Shown here one piece after another: positions 8,972-19,009 of a stretch of 64,000 nucleotides of DNA (position 1 is the stretch's first letter; each line of letters opens with the position of its first letter). A model generated the notes under the pieces. That model saw only the letters and a list, made by a program, of their open reading frames with translations, was not told the origin of the DNA and made no database searches. Position numbers and translations under genes: made by a program. The stretch is taken from positions 1,895,300 through 1,959,299 of the forward strand of contig JAFAYE010000001.1 in the NCBI GenBank assembly GCA_019240525.1, in the 5' to 3' direction. Origin of the DNA: Candidatus Eremiobacterota bacterium. Its GTDB lineage: Bacteria; Vulcanimicrobiota; Vulcanimicrobiia; Vulcanimicrobiales; Vulcanimicrobiaceae.

Positions 8972-9355
8972 ATGGCAAATCCCGTCGTTCATTTTGAGAT
9001 CATGACGAAAGACCCCGAGGCGTTAATCGCCTTCTATCGCGAAGCTTTCGATTGGGACATCGATACGCAGGACCACAGCGGTGGCCCGGGGGTGCCGAAG
9101 TATTTTATGGCGCGTCCCAACGGCGAAGAGCGGCCGAGCGACGGCATCAACGGCGGCATCGGCGGCGCGCCCGATGGCTACGACGGACATTGCACGTTCT
9201 ATATCGCCGTGGACGACGTCGGCGCCGCGCTCGAGAAGGTCGAGAGGCTGGGCGCGACGCGAATGATGGGTCCGGATCAGGTTCCCAACGGCCCGATCAT
9301 CGGGCTCTTCATCGATCCGCAAGGCCACACGATCGGACTCGTCAACGCTGATTAG
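8972..9355 (+). CDS. VOC-family (glyoxalase/bleomycin-resistance-like) protein
   Basis: A 127-residue single-module VOC protein: N-P-V-V-H-F-E-I-M-T-K-D at the start, A-F-Y-R-E-A-F-D-W, then the second half with H-C-T-F-Y-I-A-V-D-D-V and the end F-I-D-P-Q-G-H-T-I-G-L. Metal-binding candidates are the early His/Glu and late residues of the two beta-alpha-beta units. Members include glyoxalases and dioxygenase-like or binding proteins; nothing here fixes the substrate. ATG 8972 is chosen because the family begins there, although the open frame extends to 8789 in the hydrolase gene. Its stop overlaps the convergent patatin gene by 14 bp. Confidence 0.85.
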   Translation: MANPVVHFEIMTKDPEALIAFYREAFDWDIDTQDHSGGPGVPKYFMARPNGEERPSDGINGGIGGAPDGYDGHCTFYIAVDDVGAALEKVERLGATRMMGPDQVPNGPIIGLFIDPQGHTIGLVNAD

Positions 9356-11594
9356 TCCCATCGCTCTCCGCGAGAGCGGCGCGGAGCCGCGCAACCGGAT
9401 GGTCGGGCATGGCGCGATCGATGTTTTGGGCCGCATCGTCCATTCGGCACGTTGAAGAATCTGAGAGAATCCAGCCGAGTGCCGGTTTGACGAAGTCGGT
9501 AGCGGTCGCCGCCGACGTTCCCCCCAGGGTTTCCGCAATGACGGGATACGAGATCTCCCAATATCCGCCGCAATCGTTTGGCAACTGCAAGCGATGCGCT
9601 CTCGCTCGGTTTTGAGCCGCCAGCGTGTTCGTCGCAATCGAGCTGAACGCGGTCGAAACGAAACCGCCGCAGGCGGAGGCCGTCGCCGCGGCCGCGAGCT
9701 GGTAGCGATCGCCAAATCCGCGAGCTCCCTGCGTAGCGAAGAGCGTTTCGATCGGCGCCATATAGTCGCTATATGGTGTCGTTTTTTGCTCAACGGCTCG
9801 GCCGTGAGCGTAGGGCGTCCCTCGTGGACGCGGCGGCGGCGAGGGAATGCCGCCCTGCTCGGTATTCGGCACGCCGGGGTCGGGATTGTTGAGAACGAGC
9901 AAGACGTAAATGCGTGCGTCTGCTCCCCTCGGCGCGCCGTGTAATGCCTTCTGCACGGAACTAATGACGTCGACGAGTGTGGCGGCTCCCGTGTTCTCAA
10001 AATAGCCGCCGTCGACCAGCCGGCCCCACGGCAAACCATTCGACGCTGAGCCTGCGCCCATCGGCACGACGCCGGCAGGGCTCACGTACGTGAATCTCGC
10101 GGTAAGGTGCATCGCGGTGCTGACGGGCAGCTTGGTGATGTGGTAGAGAGCCGTTGGGTCGTACGCGTAATATGCGTCGCTGCGGAAATCCGGCAAACGG
10201 TTGCTGACGATGAACCGTTTGCCGAGCTCGACATTGGTCGAGTTGAGGAAGAGCGAGGGCATGTGCGGTCCACCCGCGCCCGCGTAAAGATTGAGGAAAT
10301 CCTGCGAAAGCGCATCGTTCTTGAATTGGTGACGCCACGTCTCTTCGAGCGATAGCTCGAATGGCTTTGCGCGATCGAACGCGGGAATCGGCACCGGCCA
10401 AAAGCGTTGCAGCACCTCGGGAAAGACGAACGCTGCGATAATCGGCGACAAGTAGTCTTGGTGAACGAATTCGTGCAGCGCGTCCGACTGAGAGCGATAC
10501 GAATAGCCGGTAACACTGCTGTTAAGGGCGACGAAGGCGGTCGCTCCGATCGAACTGCCCGAGACGGTGCTGATTGCAAAAAGATGACGATAGAAGCTTC
10601 CTTTGGTTATATCGTTGAGCGCCGACAGAACGCTCGCCGTCCAGTACGCGGCCCGCAATCCGCCGCCTTCACCCGCCACAAAAATCATCGGACAGGGTCC
10701 CGGCCGCGGGCACGCGTTGCGCATCCACTCCTCAACTGCGTCCCGATCGAGCGGCCACGCCGTATGGACCGCCGCAGGATCGGGCGGCTCGACGCCCGGC
10801 GTGCACGAAGCTGAAGTTGTACCTTCGCAAACGCGAATGAATCGATCGTCGTTCCAATGTTCGAAGAGCAAGACGACGGCGACGGCAAAGAGAGTGAACG
10901 TCGGCAACCGATAGTGGCGGGGTATTATGACGAGAACAAAAGTCGCGAGAAGCGTCCAAAAACCGATCGCGACCGCGACAATCGCAATCGTGCCGAGCAT
11001 GCGAGGGACTGCGACGGGAGCGAGGATGACGGCGATCATCACCGCCGCGCCAAGCGCCAAAAACGCAGCAAACGTGATAACCAAGTTGTTTCCGGGCAGA
11101 ATGGCGGCTCGCGCTTGGACGATATGATTCTTCCAACGAGTGGCCGCAAGCGGCAACAAGAAAAAGAGAACGCCGTAGGCCGCCAAGAGCGGCCCGAGAT
11201 GGGACGCAGTCGCGAGGGAAGGTCGCTGGTAGCTAACGACGATTGGTGCGAGCGCTAAAGCGATGACCAGCAAAACCCACAACGAAATGAGGTCGCCTAC
11301 GCCGGGTTGCTTCCCTTGGGTGCGTACCGCAAGCGATGCCGCGAGTGCTACCGCGCCGAAGCAGTAGGCCGCCGCCGCGACCGTGGTTACGAAATGCCCC
11401 CAGCTCGCTCCCGATTGATAAATGGCAAGAAGTTCGGAGCCTTCGGAAACGCCCCCGTTGAGCACGATCGCCAGCAGCAAACTTCCGCCGATTGGAAAGA
11501 TGCAGAGCCAAACGAACGAGGTAAGGTGCGCGAGCTGATCGAGGTAGGCGGTAACGAAGTCGAAGATTCGCGAGCGCTCGTTATTGCTGTCCAA
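9342..11594 (-). CDS. membrane patatin-like phospholipase
   Basis: About 750 residues. The first 240 contain several transmembrane helices (for example S-G-A-S-W-G-H-F-V-T-T-V-A-A-A-A and V-I-T-F-A-A-F-L-A-L-G-A); the rest is a patatin domain. Catalytic features are an oxyanion loop G-E-G-G-G-L-R, the nucleophile motif G-S-S-I-G (Ser about 347) and D-G-G (Asp about 528), the Ser-Asp dyad of patatins. It is therefore a likely membrane-bound lipid acyl hydrolase. The start is uncertain: the open frame runs to 11771 inside the upstream glycosyltransferase gene; TTG 11594, overlapping that gene's stop by 14 bp, is the nearest start to the conserved region, and no ribosome binding site is visible. 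Confidence 0.8.
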   Translation of the reverse strand: MDSNNERSRIFDFVTAYLDQLAHLTSFVWLCIFPIGGSLLLAIVLNGGVSEGSELLAIYQSGASWGHFVTTVAAAAYCFGAVALAASLAVRTQGKQPGVGDLISLWVLLVIALALAPIVVSYQRPSLATASHLGPLLAAYGVLFFLLPLAATRWKNHIVQARAAILPGNNLVITFAAFLALGAAVMIAVILAPVAVPRMLGTIAIVAVAIGFWTLLATFVLVIIPRHYRLPTFTLFAVAVVLLFEHWNDDRFIRVCEGTTSASCTPGVEPPDPAAVHTAWPLDRDAVEEWMRNACPRPGPCPMIFVAGEGGGLRAAYWTASVLSALNDITKGSFYRHLFAISTVSGSSIGATAFVALNSSVTGYSYRSQSDALHEFVHQDYLSPIIAAFVFPEVLQRFWPVPIPAFDRAKPFELSLEETWRHQFKNDALSQDFLNLYAGAGGPHMPSLFLNSTNVELGKRFIVSNRLPDFRSDAYYAYDPTALYHITKLPVSTAMHLTARFTYVSPAGVVPMGAGSASNGLPWGRLVDGGYFENTGAATLVDVISSVQKALHGAPRGADARIYVLLVLNNPDPGVPNTEQGGIPSPPPRPRGTPYAHGRAVEQKTTPYSDYMAPIETLFATQGARGFGDRYQLAAAATASACGGFVSTAFSSIATNTLAAQNRARAHRLQLPNDCGGYWEISYPVIAETLGGTSAATATDFVKPALGWILSDSSTCRMDDAAQNIDRAMPDHPVARLRAALAESDGTNQR

Positions 11595-13182
11595 GGTTTT
11601 CGATACCGTAATGCTTGAACGCCGGCCAAAGCTGTGCCAGCGGCGGATGCATGCCGCGGCAGAGGACGATCGGCCGATCCCGTTCGTACGGCATCGCGTA
11701 GGGAGAGGTGCCATACGTTGCAACGATGCGCGCCGAATCGCAAATTCTCGACCATTGTGCGAGATCGACATTGATTGCCAGCACCACGGAGCCGTCGTAG
11801 CCGTGCGTACCCCAAAGATAATATTGGTTATTGCCGCTCAGCGCGGGAGGCAAATTCGTGCCGTAGACGTCGATCGCCGCCGCATCGCCGTAGTTCGAGG
11901 CATAGAGCGCGGCCTTCGCACGATCGGCCGGAGGCAACGCCGCATATGCCGCTTCGACGTCGCGCGCGAGCTGCGGCCAGCCGAATTCATCGGAGAGCAT
12001 CTGCATCAGCGGCGCGCCAATCCCCGCCCTCTCGAGGGGACGCGGCCGCGGATGCATGTTGTCCATCATCGCTTCGAGTCGCGCCGGCGGCAGAACGGGG
12101 AGCACGAGCGGTAGCGAGAGGGCTCCATTTGCTGCGATTAAGACCGCCCAACACGCGACGAGAAGCCGAGGGAGGCGAGTGCATGCCGCGGCGCCCAACG
12201 CGAACATCGGCGGATAGGCTCCGGCAAGGTAGTAGCTCTTACCGTGCGTGACCAGAATGAAGATGGCCATCGCGACGAACGCGATCGCGACGAAGCGAAA
12301 CGGGGCCAGGCGCTTGGAGACGAAGGGGGCGACGATCGCGGTCACCCACAGCGGCGCGAGTACCATGTTCACCGACAAGATTTGGTCGATCGTAAAGGTT
12401 AGCGGCGTGCCCGTGAAGTTGCCCGAGTTGTCATTACGGACCAGTTCGAGGAATGGAAAGCCATGCGCCGCTTGCCACAAGACGTTCGGTAGAGCGAGGG
12501 CGGCGGCAATGAACGCGCCAATCCACAGGTCGCGCGAGCGAAACGCCGAACGCGGCCCCGCGAGCACGAGTCCGAGCGCCAATCCCAGCGTCCAAAATAA
12601 CGCGCTGTACTTGGCTTCAAACGCGACGCCGGTAACTGCGCCGGCCCACCAAAACGAACGCGACTCTGCATGCAGCACTGCGCGTACGATGAAGTATGCA
12701 ATCGCGGTAAAAGCGATGGGCTCAAACGTGGAAGTCGAGAGCGTCGCCGTCATTGCCGTGACCAGTGTGGCGCTGGCAGCGGCAATCGCAGCTAGCCACG
12801 CGCCGCGCGTGGTTGCGCCGAGCAGCTGCGCAAAGGCGACGGTCATAGGAATGAGAAGCGCAGCCGCCGCGATTGCCGGCAAGCGCAACAGCAGTAAGTG
12901 CACGCCCGCCGACTGCGTGAGCGCCGCGAGGAGCGGCACGAGCGGTGGCTGATCCACATAACCAAATGCCGGCTGGCGGCCGCAGACGATGAAGTAAAGC
13001 TCGTTGCGAAAGGCGCCGTATTGCGTAGCTACCGCAAGATGCACCACGGTGACGACCGCGGCGACGCTCCAGGCCGCCCACAACGCTCCGCGCGTGCGGT
13101 GCGGTTGCGAAAGCGAAGGTGAGTAGGTTACGGTGGGGGCGGCCAAAACGCGACGCCGGTGGGATAGTTCGATTTGCTCCAA
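11581..13182 (-). CDS. GT39/ArnT-type membrane glycosyltransferase
   Basis: A 533-residue polytopic protein resembling dolichyl-phosphate-mannose/ArnT glycosyltransferases (PMT_2). The first periplasmic loop has the family-type acidic signature F-R-N-E-L-Y-F and Y-V-D-Q-P-P-L-V-P; about ten hydrophobic helices follow to residue 370, then a soluble C-terminal domain. It would transfer a sugar from a polyprenyl-phosphate donor to an envelope acceptor. The start is poorly defined: TTG 13182 overlaps the upstream propeller gene (stop 13128), and a later start close to the first helix is possible. It probably shares a transcript with the propeller gene and the patatin-like gene. Confidence 0.8.
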   Translation of the reverse strand: MEQIELSHRRRVLAAPTVTYSPSLSQPHRTRGALWAAWSVAAVVTVVHLAVATQYGAFRNELYFIVCGRQPAFGYVDQPPLVPLLAALTQSAGVHLLLLRLPAIAAAALLIPMTVAFAQLLGATTRGAWLAAIAAASATLVTAMTATLSTSTFEPIAFTAIAYFIVRAVLHAESRSFWWAGAVTGVAFEAKYSALFWTLGLALGLVLAGPRSAFRSRDLWIGAFIAAALALPNVLWQAAHGFPFLELVRNDNSGNFTGTPLTFTIDQILSVNMVLAPLWVTAIVAPFVSKRLAPFRFVAIAFVAMAIFILVTHGKSYYLAGAYPPMFALGAAACTRLPRLLVACWAVLIAANGALSLPLVLPVLPPARLEAMMDNMHPRPRPLERAGIGAPLMQMLSDEFGWPQLARDVEAAYAALPPADRAKAALYASNYGDAAAIDVYGTNLPPALSGNNQYYLWGTHGYDGSVVLAINVDLAQWSRICDSARIVATYGTSPYAMPYERDRPIVLCRGMHPPLAQLWPAFKHYGIENLGQQ

Positions 13183-14129
13183 CCGTCGTTGACGGTTCCG
13201 ACGACCGAACCGGAGGGGTAGCTGAGAACTTCGACTTGTTCGAAGTTCGAAACGAAAAGGCGGGATCGCGCTTCGTTGAAGGCGCCAAACATGGCGGCGT
13301 TCGGAATCGGGATCTGTTTGACGAGCCCACGAGTCGCCTCAGAGTAAACGTTGATGAAACCGTTTCCGCCGAACGCGAGCAAGTTGTCGGAACCGTCCTC
13401 GAGGATGCCCCACGGGAATGCATAGCTGACGCCGAGATCGATCGCTTTACCCCGCGCGTTCTTGAACTCGGCAATCCGTCCTTGGCTCGACGATGTTTTT
13501 GCGGAGTACGAGACGTATACGGTGGCCGTCGCGGCGTGGCGGGTAATTCCTAACACCTGCGAGTTCGGAAATTTTAAGGTACGCGAAGGCTGGATCGCCA
13601 GCGGCGGAAAGACCGAGACCGATCCCGGATAGAAAGACGCAACCGGGGCAATGTTCGCAACGTACATCGTCCCGTCGTTTTTGACGGCGACGTCGAAGGG
13701 GACCCACTTGCCGGGAACGATCAGGCGCGAATAGCTTGTCGAACCCTTTGGATAGATCTTGATATCGCCCGCGGCTGGTCCCTCGGTGGCGACGCCGATG
13801 TCGCAGACGTAGAGATTTCCTTCGCGATCGGTCGTCATACCCTGCGGGGAGTTATCATCTTCGATCTGCCCGACCAGTGCGTATTTCGAGCCGTGCAGCG
13901 AGAAGATGTCGATGTGGCCGCTGAACGACGGCTCCGATGTTGGGTCGGCCACGTACAACAGCTCTTTCGACTTCGTCGCTTCAGACGAAACCCAACTGTG
14001 GGCAGCGTGCCTCGCTAGCGATGTCTGCGGAAGCGCGGCAGTTGGCGAATTATTCTGGCTTGCGCAACCGGCGATCGCGGCTGCGGCGCATATGCACAAT
14101 GCGGGGTGTCGTAGGATCGTTGCGTCCAT
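13128..14129 (-). CDS. NHL-type propeller lipoprotein
   Basis: A 333-residue lipoprotein from ATG 14129 (signal ending in lipobox IAGC). Repeated blades such as Q-G-M-T-T-D-R-E-G-N-L-Y-V-C-D and F-D-V-A-V-K-N-D-G-T-M-Y-V-A-N show an NHL-like propeller. It ends in a proline run (WPPPP). The open frame extends to 14198 but the first 23 codons overlap the intergenic stretch after the aminotransferase and do not look like a signal peptide. Function unknown. It precedes and overlaps the glycosyltransferase gene on the same strand. Confidence 0.75.
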   Translation of the reverse strand: MDATILRHPALCICAAAAIAGCASQNNSPTAALPQTSLARHAAHSWVSSEATKSKELLYVADPTSEPSFSGHIDIFSLHGSKYALVGQIEDDNSPQGMTTDREGNLYVCDIGVATEGPAAGDIKIYPKGSTSYSRLIVPGKWVPFDVAVKNDGTMYVANIAPVASFYPGSVSVFPPLAIQPSRTLKFPNSQVLGITRHAATATVYVSYSAKTSSSQGRIAEFKNARGKAIDLGVSYAFPWGILEDGSDNLLAFGGNGFINVYSEATRGLVKQIPIPNAAMFGAFNEARSRLFVSNFEQVEVLSYPSGSVVGTVNDGWSKSNYPTGVAFWPPPP

Positions 14130-14170
14130 GCGCGCCAATACGCCGCCAATAGGACCGTTCCCCTGCCTGC

Positions 14171-15307
14171 TTACGCGGGGTGCGCCGTTGCGATCCATGC
14201 GTCGAACGCGGCGAGCGCGTCGGCGAGGTCGGCGCGGCCGTAGCCGATACGAAAACGCTCGTCACCCGCGTCGAAGATCGTGCTCGGAACGAGCAGCACG
14301 CCGGCCTGTTCGACCAAACGCGCGCAGAAGTCAGTGCTGTTGCCGCCGAGATAGCGCGGGAATGCGGTCGTCCCGGCACGGGGGCGCGCCCACTCGAAGA
14401 GCGAGCTGCGACGGGCGAAGAATTCGTCGAGGCGATTCAAATTGCGAGTGGAAATCGCGCGGCTGCGCTCCGTCAGCGCGTCGGTGTGGCGGAGCGCCAC
14501 TTCGGCGAGAAACTCGCTCGGTGCGCTGTTGCAGATCGTGAGATAGTCTTTAAACGCTGCCATGCCTCCCCGCAGCGATCGATCGCGCGTCGAGATCCAC
14601 CCGACGCGCAGTCCGGGAAGGCCGTGCACTTTCGATAGTCCGCCGAGCGAGATCCCGCGTTCGTAGAGATCGCAGATCGCTGGAATCCGTTCGGCCTCGC
14701 GCTCGCTGCCGCGATAGACCTCATCTCCGAAAATCCAGAGGCCGTGCCGGCGGGCGATCTCCACTACGGCGTCGATTTGGGCTCGGTCGAATGGGTAACC
14801 GGTTGGATTATTCGGCGTGGTGAGCACGATCGCACGCGTTCGCGGGCGAACGAGCCGCTCGAGCTCGCCGACGTCGGGCGAGCCCTCGCGCGAGAGATCG
14901 GAATGCCATCGCGAGACCTCGATTCCAAGCGCCTCGGCGATCGAAAACTGCGATTGATAGGCTGGAGACTGAACGACGACGCCATCGCCTCGCTGCAGGG
15001 CCACATTCATAAAGATGAAGATCGGCTCTTGCGAGCCGCCGTGCACGAGAATCGTCTCGGCATCGCGGTGCTCGTACAGTGCGGCGATTTGGTGCCGGAG
15101 CGCGGGGCTGCCCTGCGATTCCGTATAGTTCAGCCGCAAATTTGCCAAGCGTTCGCCGGCGCCCGGCTCGAGCGCCAGCAGATCGCCAAGCGGCATCGTC
15201 TCCGAATCGCTGGACGAGAGCAAATAGCGCGTGCTGAATTCGTAGCGCGCGAAGTATCGCTCTAACGCAAACGGACGGAGTTCTTGCGCAAACGTTCGTC
15301 GTATCAT
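14171..15307 (-). CDS. class I/II PLP-dependent aminotransferase
   Basis: A 378-residue cytosolic fold-type I enzyme. Seen: Y-T-E-S-Q-G-S-P-A-L-R (60-71), the N-P-T-G motif in T-T-P-N-N-P-T-G (163-170), G-D-E-V-Y-R (194-199) and the PLP lysine Lys226 in L-G-G-L-S-K-V-H-G-L. The N-terminal pattern (F-A-L-E-R-Y-F-A-R-Y-E-F, S-S-S-D-S-E) resembles the group that includes capreomycidine-synthase-like aminotransferases, but the substrate cannot be assigned. ATG 15307 is preferred to the longer open frame to 15502, which overlaps the divergent DUF488 gene. The two divergent starts are only 44 bp apart. Confidence 0.88.
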   Translation of the reverse strand: MIRRTFAQELRPFALERYFARYEFSTRYLLSSSDSETMPLGDLLALEPGAGERLANLRLNYTESQGSPALRHQIAALYEHRDAETILVHGGSQEPIFIFMNVALQRGDGVVVQSPAYQSQFSIAEALGIEVSRWHSDLSREGSPDVGELERLVRPRTRAIVLTTPNNPTGYPFDRAQIDAVVEIARRHGLWIFGDEVYRGSEREAERIPAICDLYERGISLGGLSKVHGLPGLRVGWISTRDRSLRGGMAAFKDYLTICNSAPSEFLAEVALRHTDALTERSRAISTRNLNRLDEFFARRSSLFEWARPRAGTTAFPRYLGGNSTDFCARLVEQAGVLLVPSTIFDAGDERFRIGYGRADLADALAAFDAWIATAHPA

Positions 15308-15351
15308 GCCATGTTTCAATCTGCCATGCGGGTGCAAAATATTGGCGAACG

Positions 15352-15882
15352 ATGCGCATTCATACCTTCGGCCATGGAACCGCCGGTGAGGAGCAGCTTG
15401 CCTCACTCGTACACGATGCGGGCGTCCGAAGCGTGATCGACGTGCGCAGCGTGCCGAAGAGCCGGGCGCACCCGCACGTTTGGGCAGAGCGCTTGGCCGC
15501 ATGGTTGCCTACACTCTCCGGCGCAACGTACCGCTGGTGCCCCGAGCTGGGCGGATTTCGCAAGCCGCGGCCGGACAGCCCCAACCAGGCGCTGCGCCAT
15601 GCCGCCTTCCGCGGCTACGCCGACTACATGCAGACGCCGGCTTTCGCTGCGGCGCTCGATGCTCTATTAAAGGAAAGCGCCGAGGCGTCGACCGCGATCA
15701 TGTGTTCCGAAACGCTCTGGTGGCGCTGTCATCGCCGGCTCATCGCCGACGCGCTGGTGCTGCTGCATGGCGTCGAGGTGTGGCACATCATGCACGCAGG
15801 GGCCCTTGCGCCCCACCGGCCGACCCCCGAGGCGCGAGTGATTGAAAATGGCATGTTACAGTACGACCGCTTCGCGGAATGA
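15352..15882 (+). CDS. DUF488 family protein
   Basis: A 176-residue cytosolic protein with the whole DUF488 pattern: T-F-G-H-G-T (5-10), I-D-V-R-S-V-P (29-35), P-E-L-G-G-F-R, and the late M-C-S-E-T-L-W-W-R-C-H-R-R motif with conserved Cys, Arg and His residues. The biochemical role of the family is unknown. It sits 7 bp upstream of the formate dehydrogenase catalytic gene, so co-transcription is likely, but nothing shows a functional link. Confidence 0.88.
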   Translation: MRIHTFGHGTAGEEQLASLVHDAGVRSVIDVRSVPKSRAHPHVWAERLAAWLPTLSGATYRWCPELGGFRKPRPDSPNQALRHAAFRGYADYMQTPAFAAALDALLKESAEASTAIMCSETLWWRCHRRLIADALVLLHGVEVWHIMHAGALAPHRPTPEARVIENGMLQYDRFAE

Positions 15883-15889
15883 TGCGAAC

Positions 15890-18800
15890 ATGAAGCAGGA
15901 CGCGTGGACGCCGCGCATTGCGGGCGCGAAGATCGTCAAGAGCGTTTGCCCGTATTGCGCGGTCGGCTGCGGACAGAACGTTTTCGTCAAGGACGATGAG
16001 ATCGTGCAGATCGAGGGCGATCCCGACAGCCCGATCTCGCGCGGTCGCCTCTGCCCAAAGGGTTCGGCGACGCGTTCGTTGGTGCAGAGTCCCCTGCGCG
16101 AATATAAGGTGAAGTATCGGCGCCCCTATGGGAGCGCCTGGGAAGATCTCTCGCTCGATCGAGCGATGGATATGATCGCCGATCGCGTGTTGCGCACTCG
16201 ACGCGAGACGTGGGAAGCGAGCGACGAGGAAGGTAAGACGATCAATCGCTGTTACGGCATCGCCAGCTTAGGCGGGGCCACCCTCGACAACGAAGAGAAC
16301 TATTTGATGAAGAAGCTCTACAGCGCGCTGGGGGTCGTGCAAGTAGAGAATCAGGCGCGAATTTGACATAGCTCGACGGTCCCCAGTTTGGGGGCCTCGC
16401 TCGGGCGCGGCGGCGCCACGACGTTTCAGCAAGATCTACAGAACTCCGACTGTATCCTGATCATGGGATCGAATATGGCCGAAAACCACCCAGTCGGATT
16501 TCAATGGGTGATGGAGGCTCGCGAGCGCGGCGCTGCGATCGTTCACGTCGATCCGCGTTTCACCCGAACCAGCGCGGTCGCAACGATGCACGTTCCGATC
16601 CGCGCGGGAACCGACATTGCGTTGCTCGGCGGCGTCATCAACTATATCATGCAGCACGACCGCGCGTTCAAAGAGTACGTCGTCAACTACACCAACGCGC
16701 CGGTAATTTTGCGGAAAGAGTTCCTCGACACGGAGGACTTGGACGGCTTCTTCTCGGGCTGGCAGGCGGAGAAGAATGGCTACGTTTTTCATAGCTGGAT
16801 GTACGAGGGGATGGATCTGCATGGTGCATCCGGTCAACGCGAGAGCGAGGAAGGTCTCGAAAAACAAGAGAGCCGCAAGAGCGACACGATGGATAAGCTG
16901 CGGGGCGGCAAGCCGCCGGCGATGGACGAAACCCTGCAGGATCCGCGCTGCATCTATCAGGTGATCAAGCGGCACTACTCACGCTATACGCCGGAGACGG
17001 TCGGCCGAATCTGCGGCATCGCGCCCGAACAAGTCGTCGGCGTGGCCGAAGCGCTCTGCAAGAACAGCGGTCGCGAGCGCACGTCGGCGATTGCCTATTC
17101 CGTTGCTTGGACGCAGCACACTTACGGCGTGCAAATAATTCGCGCTGCCGCAATCGTGCAGCTGCTGCTCGGCAACATCGGTCGTCCCGGCGGCGGGATC
17201 CTTGCGCTTCGCGGCCACGCGTCGATTCAAGGTTCGACCGACATCCCCACTCTGTTCGATCTGCTTCCCGGCTACATTCCGATGCCGCACGCGAAGGCGC
17301 ACAGCTCCTTGGCCCACTTCGTCGAATCGGAAGGCGCGAAGACCGGATTCTGGGGCAATCTCGACAAGTATATGATCAGCTTACTCAAGGCCTGGTTCGG
17401 TGAAAGCGCAACCGCCGCCAACGAGTATCTCTTCGATTTGTTGCCCCGCATCAGCGGCGACCATTCAACGTACCGCACGACGATGGCGATGATCGACGGA
17501 AAAGTCAAAGGTTTTTTTATCTGCGGCGAAAATCCGGCGGTCGGCTCCGCAAACTCGGGGTTGCACCGGCGTGCGCTGGCGAATCTCGAGTGGCTCGTCG
17601 TGCGTGACTTTACCGAAAATGAGAGCGCCGCATTTTGGTATGACTCGCCCGAGGTGGAAAGCGGCGAGCTCAAACCCGAGCTGATCGGCACCGAGATTTT
17701 CTGGATGCCGGCAGCGACGCACACCGAAAAAGATGGTTCGTACACCAACACGCAGCGGTTACTTCAATGGCATCACAAGGCCGTCGAACCCGCGGGCGAC
17801 GCGCGTTCCGAGCTATGGTTCTATTACCATCTCGGGAGACGCATCAAGGAAAAACTCGCCGAGCGCGAGGAGCCTAACGCCGAGCTCATTGCGGCGTTGA
17901 CGTGGAGTTATCCGGAGAAGGGGGCGCAGCGGGAACCCGACGCGCATGCGGTACTGCGCGAGATCAACGGCTGGGACGCGCAGGGCCGGGCGCTCTCCGC
18001 GTACACGCAACTTCAAGCCGATGGTTCCACGGCGTGCGGATGCTGGATCTATTGCGGCTGTTTTAGCGAAGAGAAGAATCAGACCGCGCGGCGCACGTCG
18101 GGCCACCACCAGAGTTGGGTAGCGCCGGAATGGGGCTGGGCATGGCCCGCAAATCGGCGCCTACTCTACAATCGCGCCTCGGCTGACCCCGACGGCAAAC
18201 CGTGGAGCGAGCGCAAACAATACGTCTGGTGGGACGACGAGCAGCAGAGTTGGACCGGCCACGATACGCCCGACTTTGAAAAGACGAAACGACCCGATTA
18301 CACGCCGCCCGACGGGTCACTGCGCGAAGCGGCGCTGGCGGGGTGGCATCCGTTCATCATGCAGGAGGATGGGTTGGGCTGGCTCTTCACGCCCAACGGC
18401 ATCGTCGACGGTCCGCTTCCGACTTATTATGAGCCGCAAGAATCGCCGGTTCGGAATATACTCTACGGACAGCAAGCCAATCCGTGCCGGCAACAATTCC
18501 CTCGCGCGTTCAATGAATACAACCCGTCGCCCAGCGACGAGCACGGCGATCGCTTTCCCTTCGTGCTCTACACGTATCGCTTGACCGAACACCATACCGC
18601 CGGTGGCATGTCGCGGACCGTTGCCCGCCTCGCCGAGCTGCAACCGGAATTCTTCTGCGAAGTAACGCCGGAGCTGGCCGAGCTGCGAGGACTCAAACAT
18701 GGCGATTGGGCGACGATCTTCACGGTGCGCGCGGTTGTGGAAGCGCGCGTCATGGTGACCAAACGTGCTCCCTCGTTGAACGTCGAGGGTCGCGCCGTGC

Positions 18801-19009
18801 ACTCCGTCGGTCTGCCCTATCATTGGGGAAGCAGAGGCATCGTCACCGGCGACAGTGCCAACGATCTGCTCCACATTGCCCTCGATCCCAACGTGCACAT
18901 TCAAGAGACTAAGGGTCTGACGTGCGACATTCGCGCCGGCCGCCGTCCGCGCGGCGAGCAGCTGCATCGTTTCCTGCGCGACCTGCGAGCAGGAGCGCAA
19001 TCAACGTGA
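15890..19009 (+). CDS. formate dehydrogenase catalytic subunit, selenoprotein (TGA read as Sec159)
   Basis: Oxidises formate to CO2 at a molybdenum/tungsten bis-pterin centre. Read through the TGA at 16364-16366, the chain is 1039 residues, the size of FdnG/FdoG. An N-terminal [4Fe-4S] motif is formed by Cys20, Cys23, Cys27 and Cys55; A-R-I then Sec then H-S is the expected active-site context, and conserved pterin-domain sequence (G-S-N-M-A-E-N-H-P-V-G-F) follows directly. The TGA is not an inactivating mutation: conservation resumes in frame on the next codon and a SECIS-like hairpin follows. Unlike FdnG there is no twin-arginine leader; the protein starts immediately before the FeS motif, implying a cytoplasmic location. 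ATG 15890 is preferred to 15842, which lies inside the DUF488 gene. fdhB overlaps its stop. Confidence 0.93.
16364..16366 (+). other. selenocysteine UGA codon
   Basis: In-frame TGA at codon 159 of the formate dehydrogenase gene, at the position of the active-site selenocysteine in FdnG-type enzymes (A-R-I before, H-S after). The upstream and downstream reading frames are the same and both encode conserved formate dehydrogenase sequence. Decoding requires SelB and tRNA-Sec genes, which are not in this window. Confidence 0.92.
16374..16399 (+). promoter_or_regulatory. bacterial SECIS hairpin
   Basis: A stem of seven pairs, GGTCCCC (16378-16384) with GGGGGCC (16390-16396), closes a five-base loop AGTTT. 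Three more pairs (16374-16376 with 16397-16399) extend it past a bulged C at 16377. The loop begins 18 nt after the TGA, within the spacing known for bacterial SECIS elements, and has a G near the start of the loop as those do. It lies inside the coding sequence, as expected for bacteria. Confidence 0.85.

Noticed and set aside
7846-8997. A 383-codon plus-strand open frame opposite the alpha/beta hydrolase
   Set aside because: Shadow frame; the minus-strand frame has a signal peptide and a catalytic triad.
16364-16366. Nonsense mutation splitting the formate dehydrogenase gene
   Set aside because: The frame continues at once with conserved sequence, the position is the known Sec site, and a SECIS-like hairpin follows.
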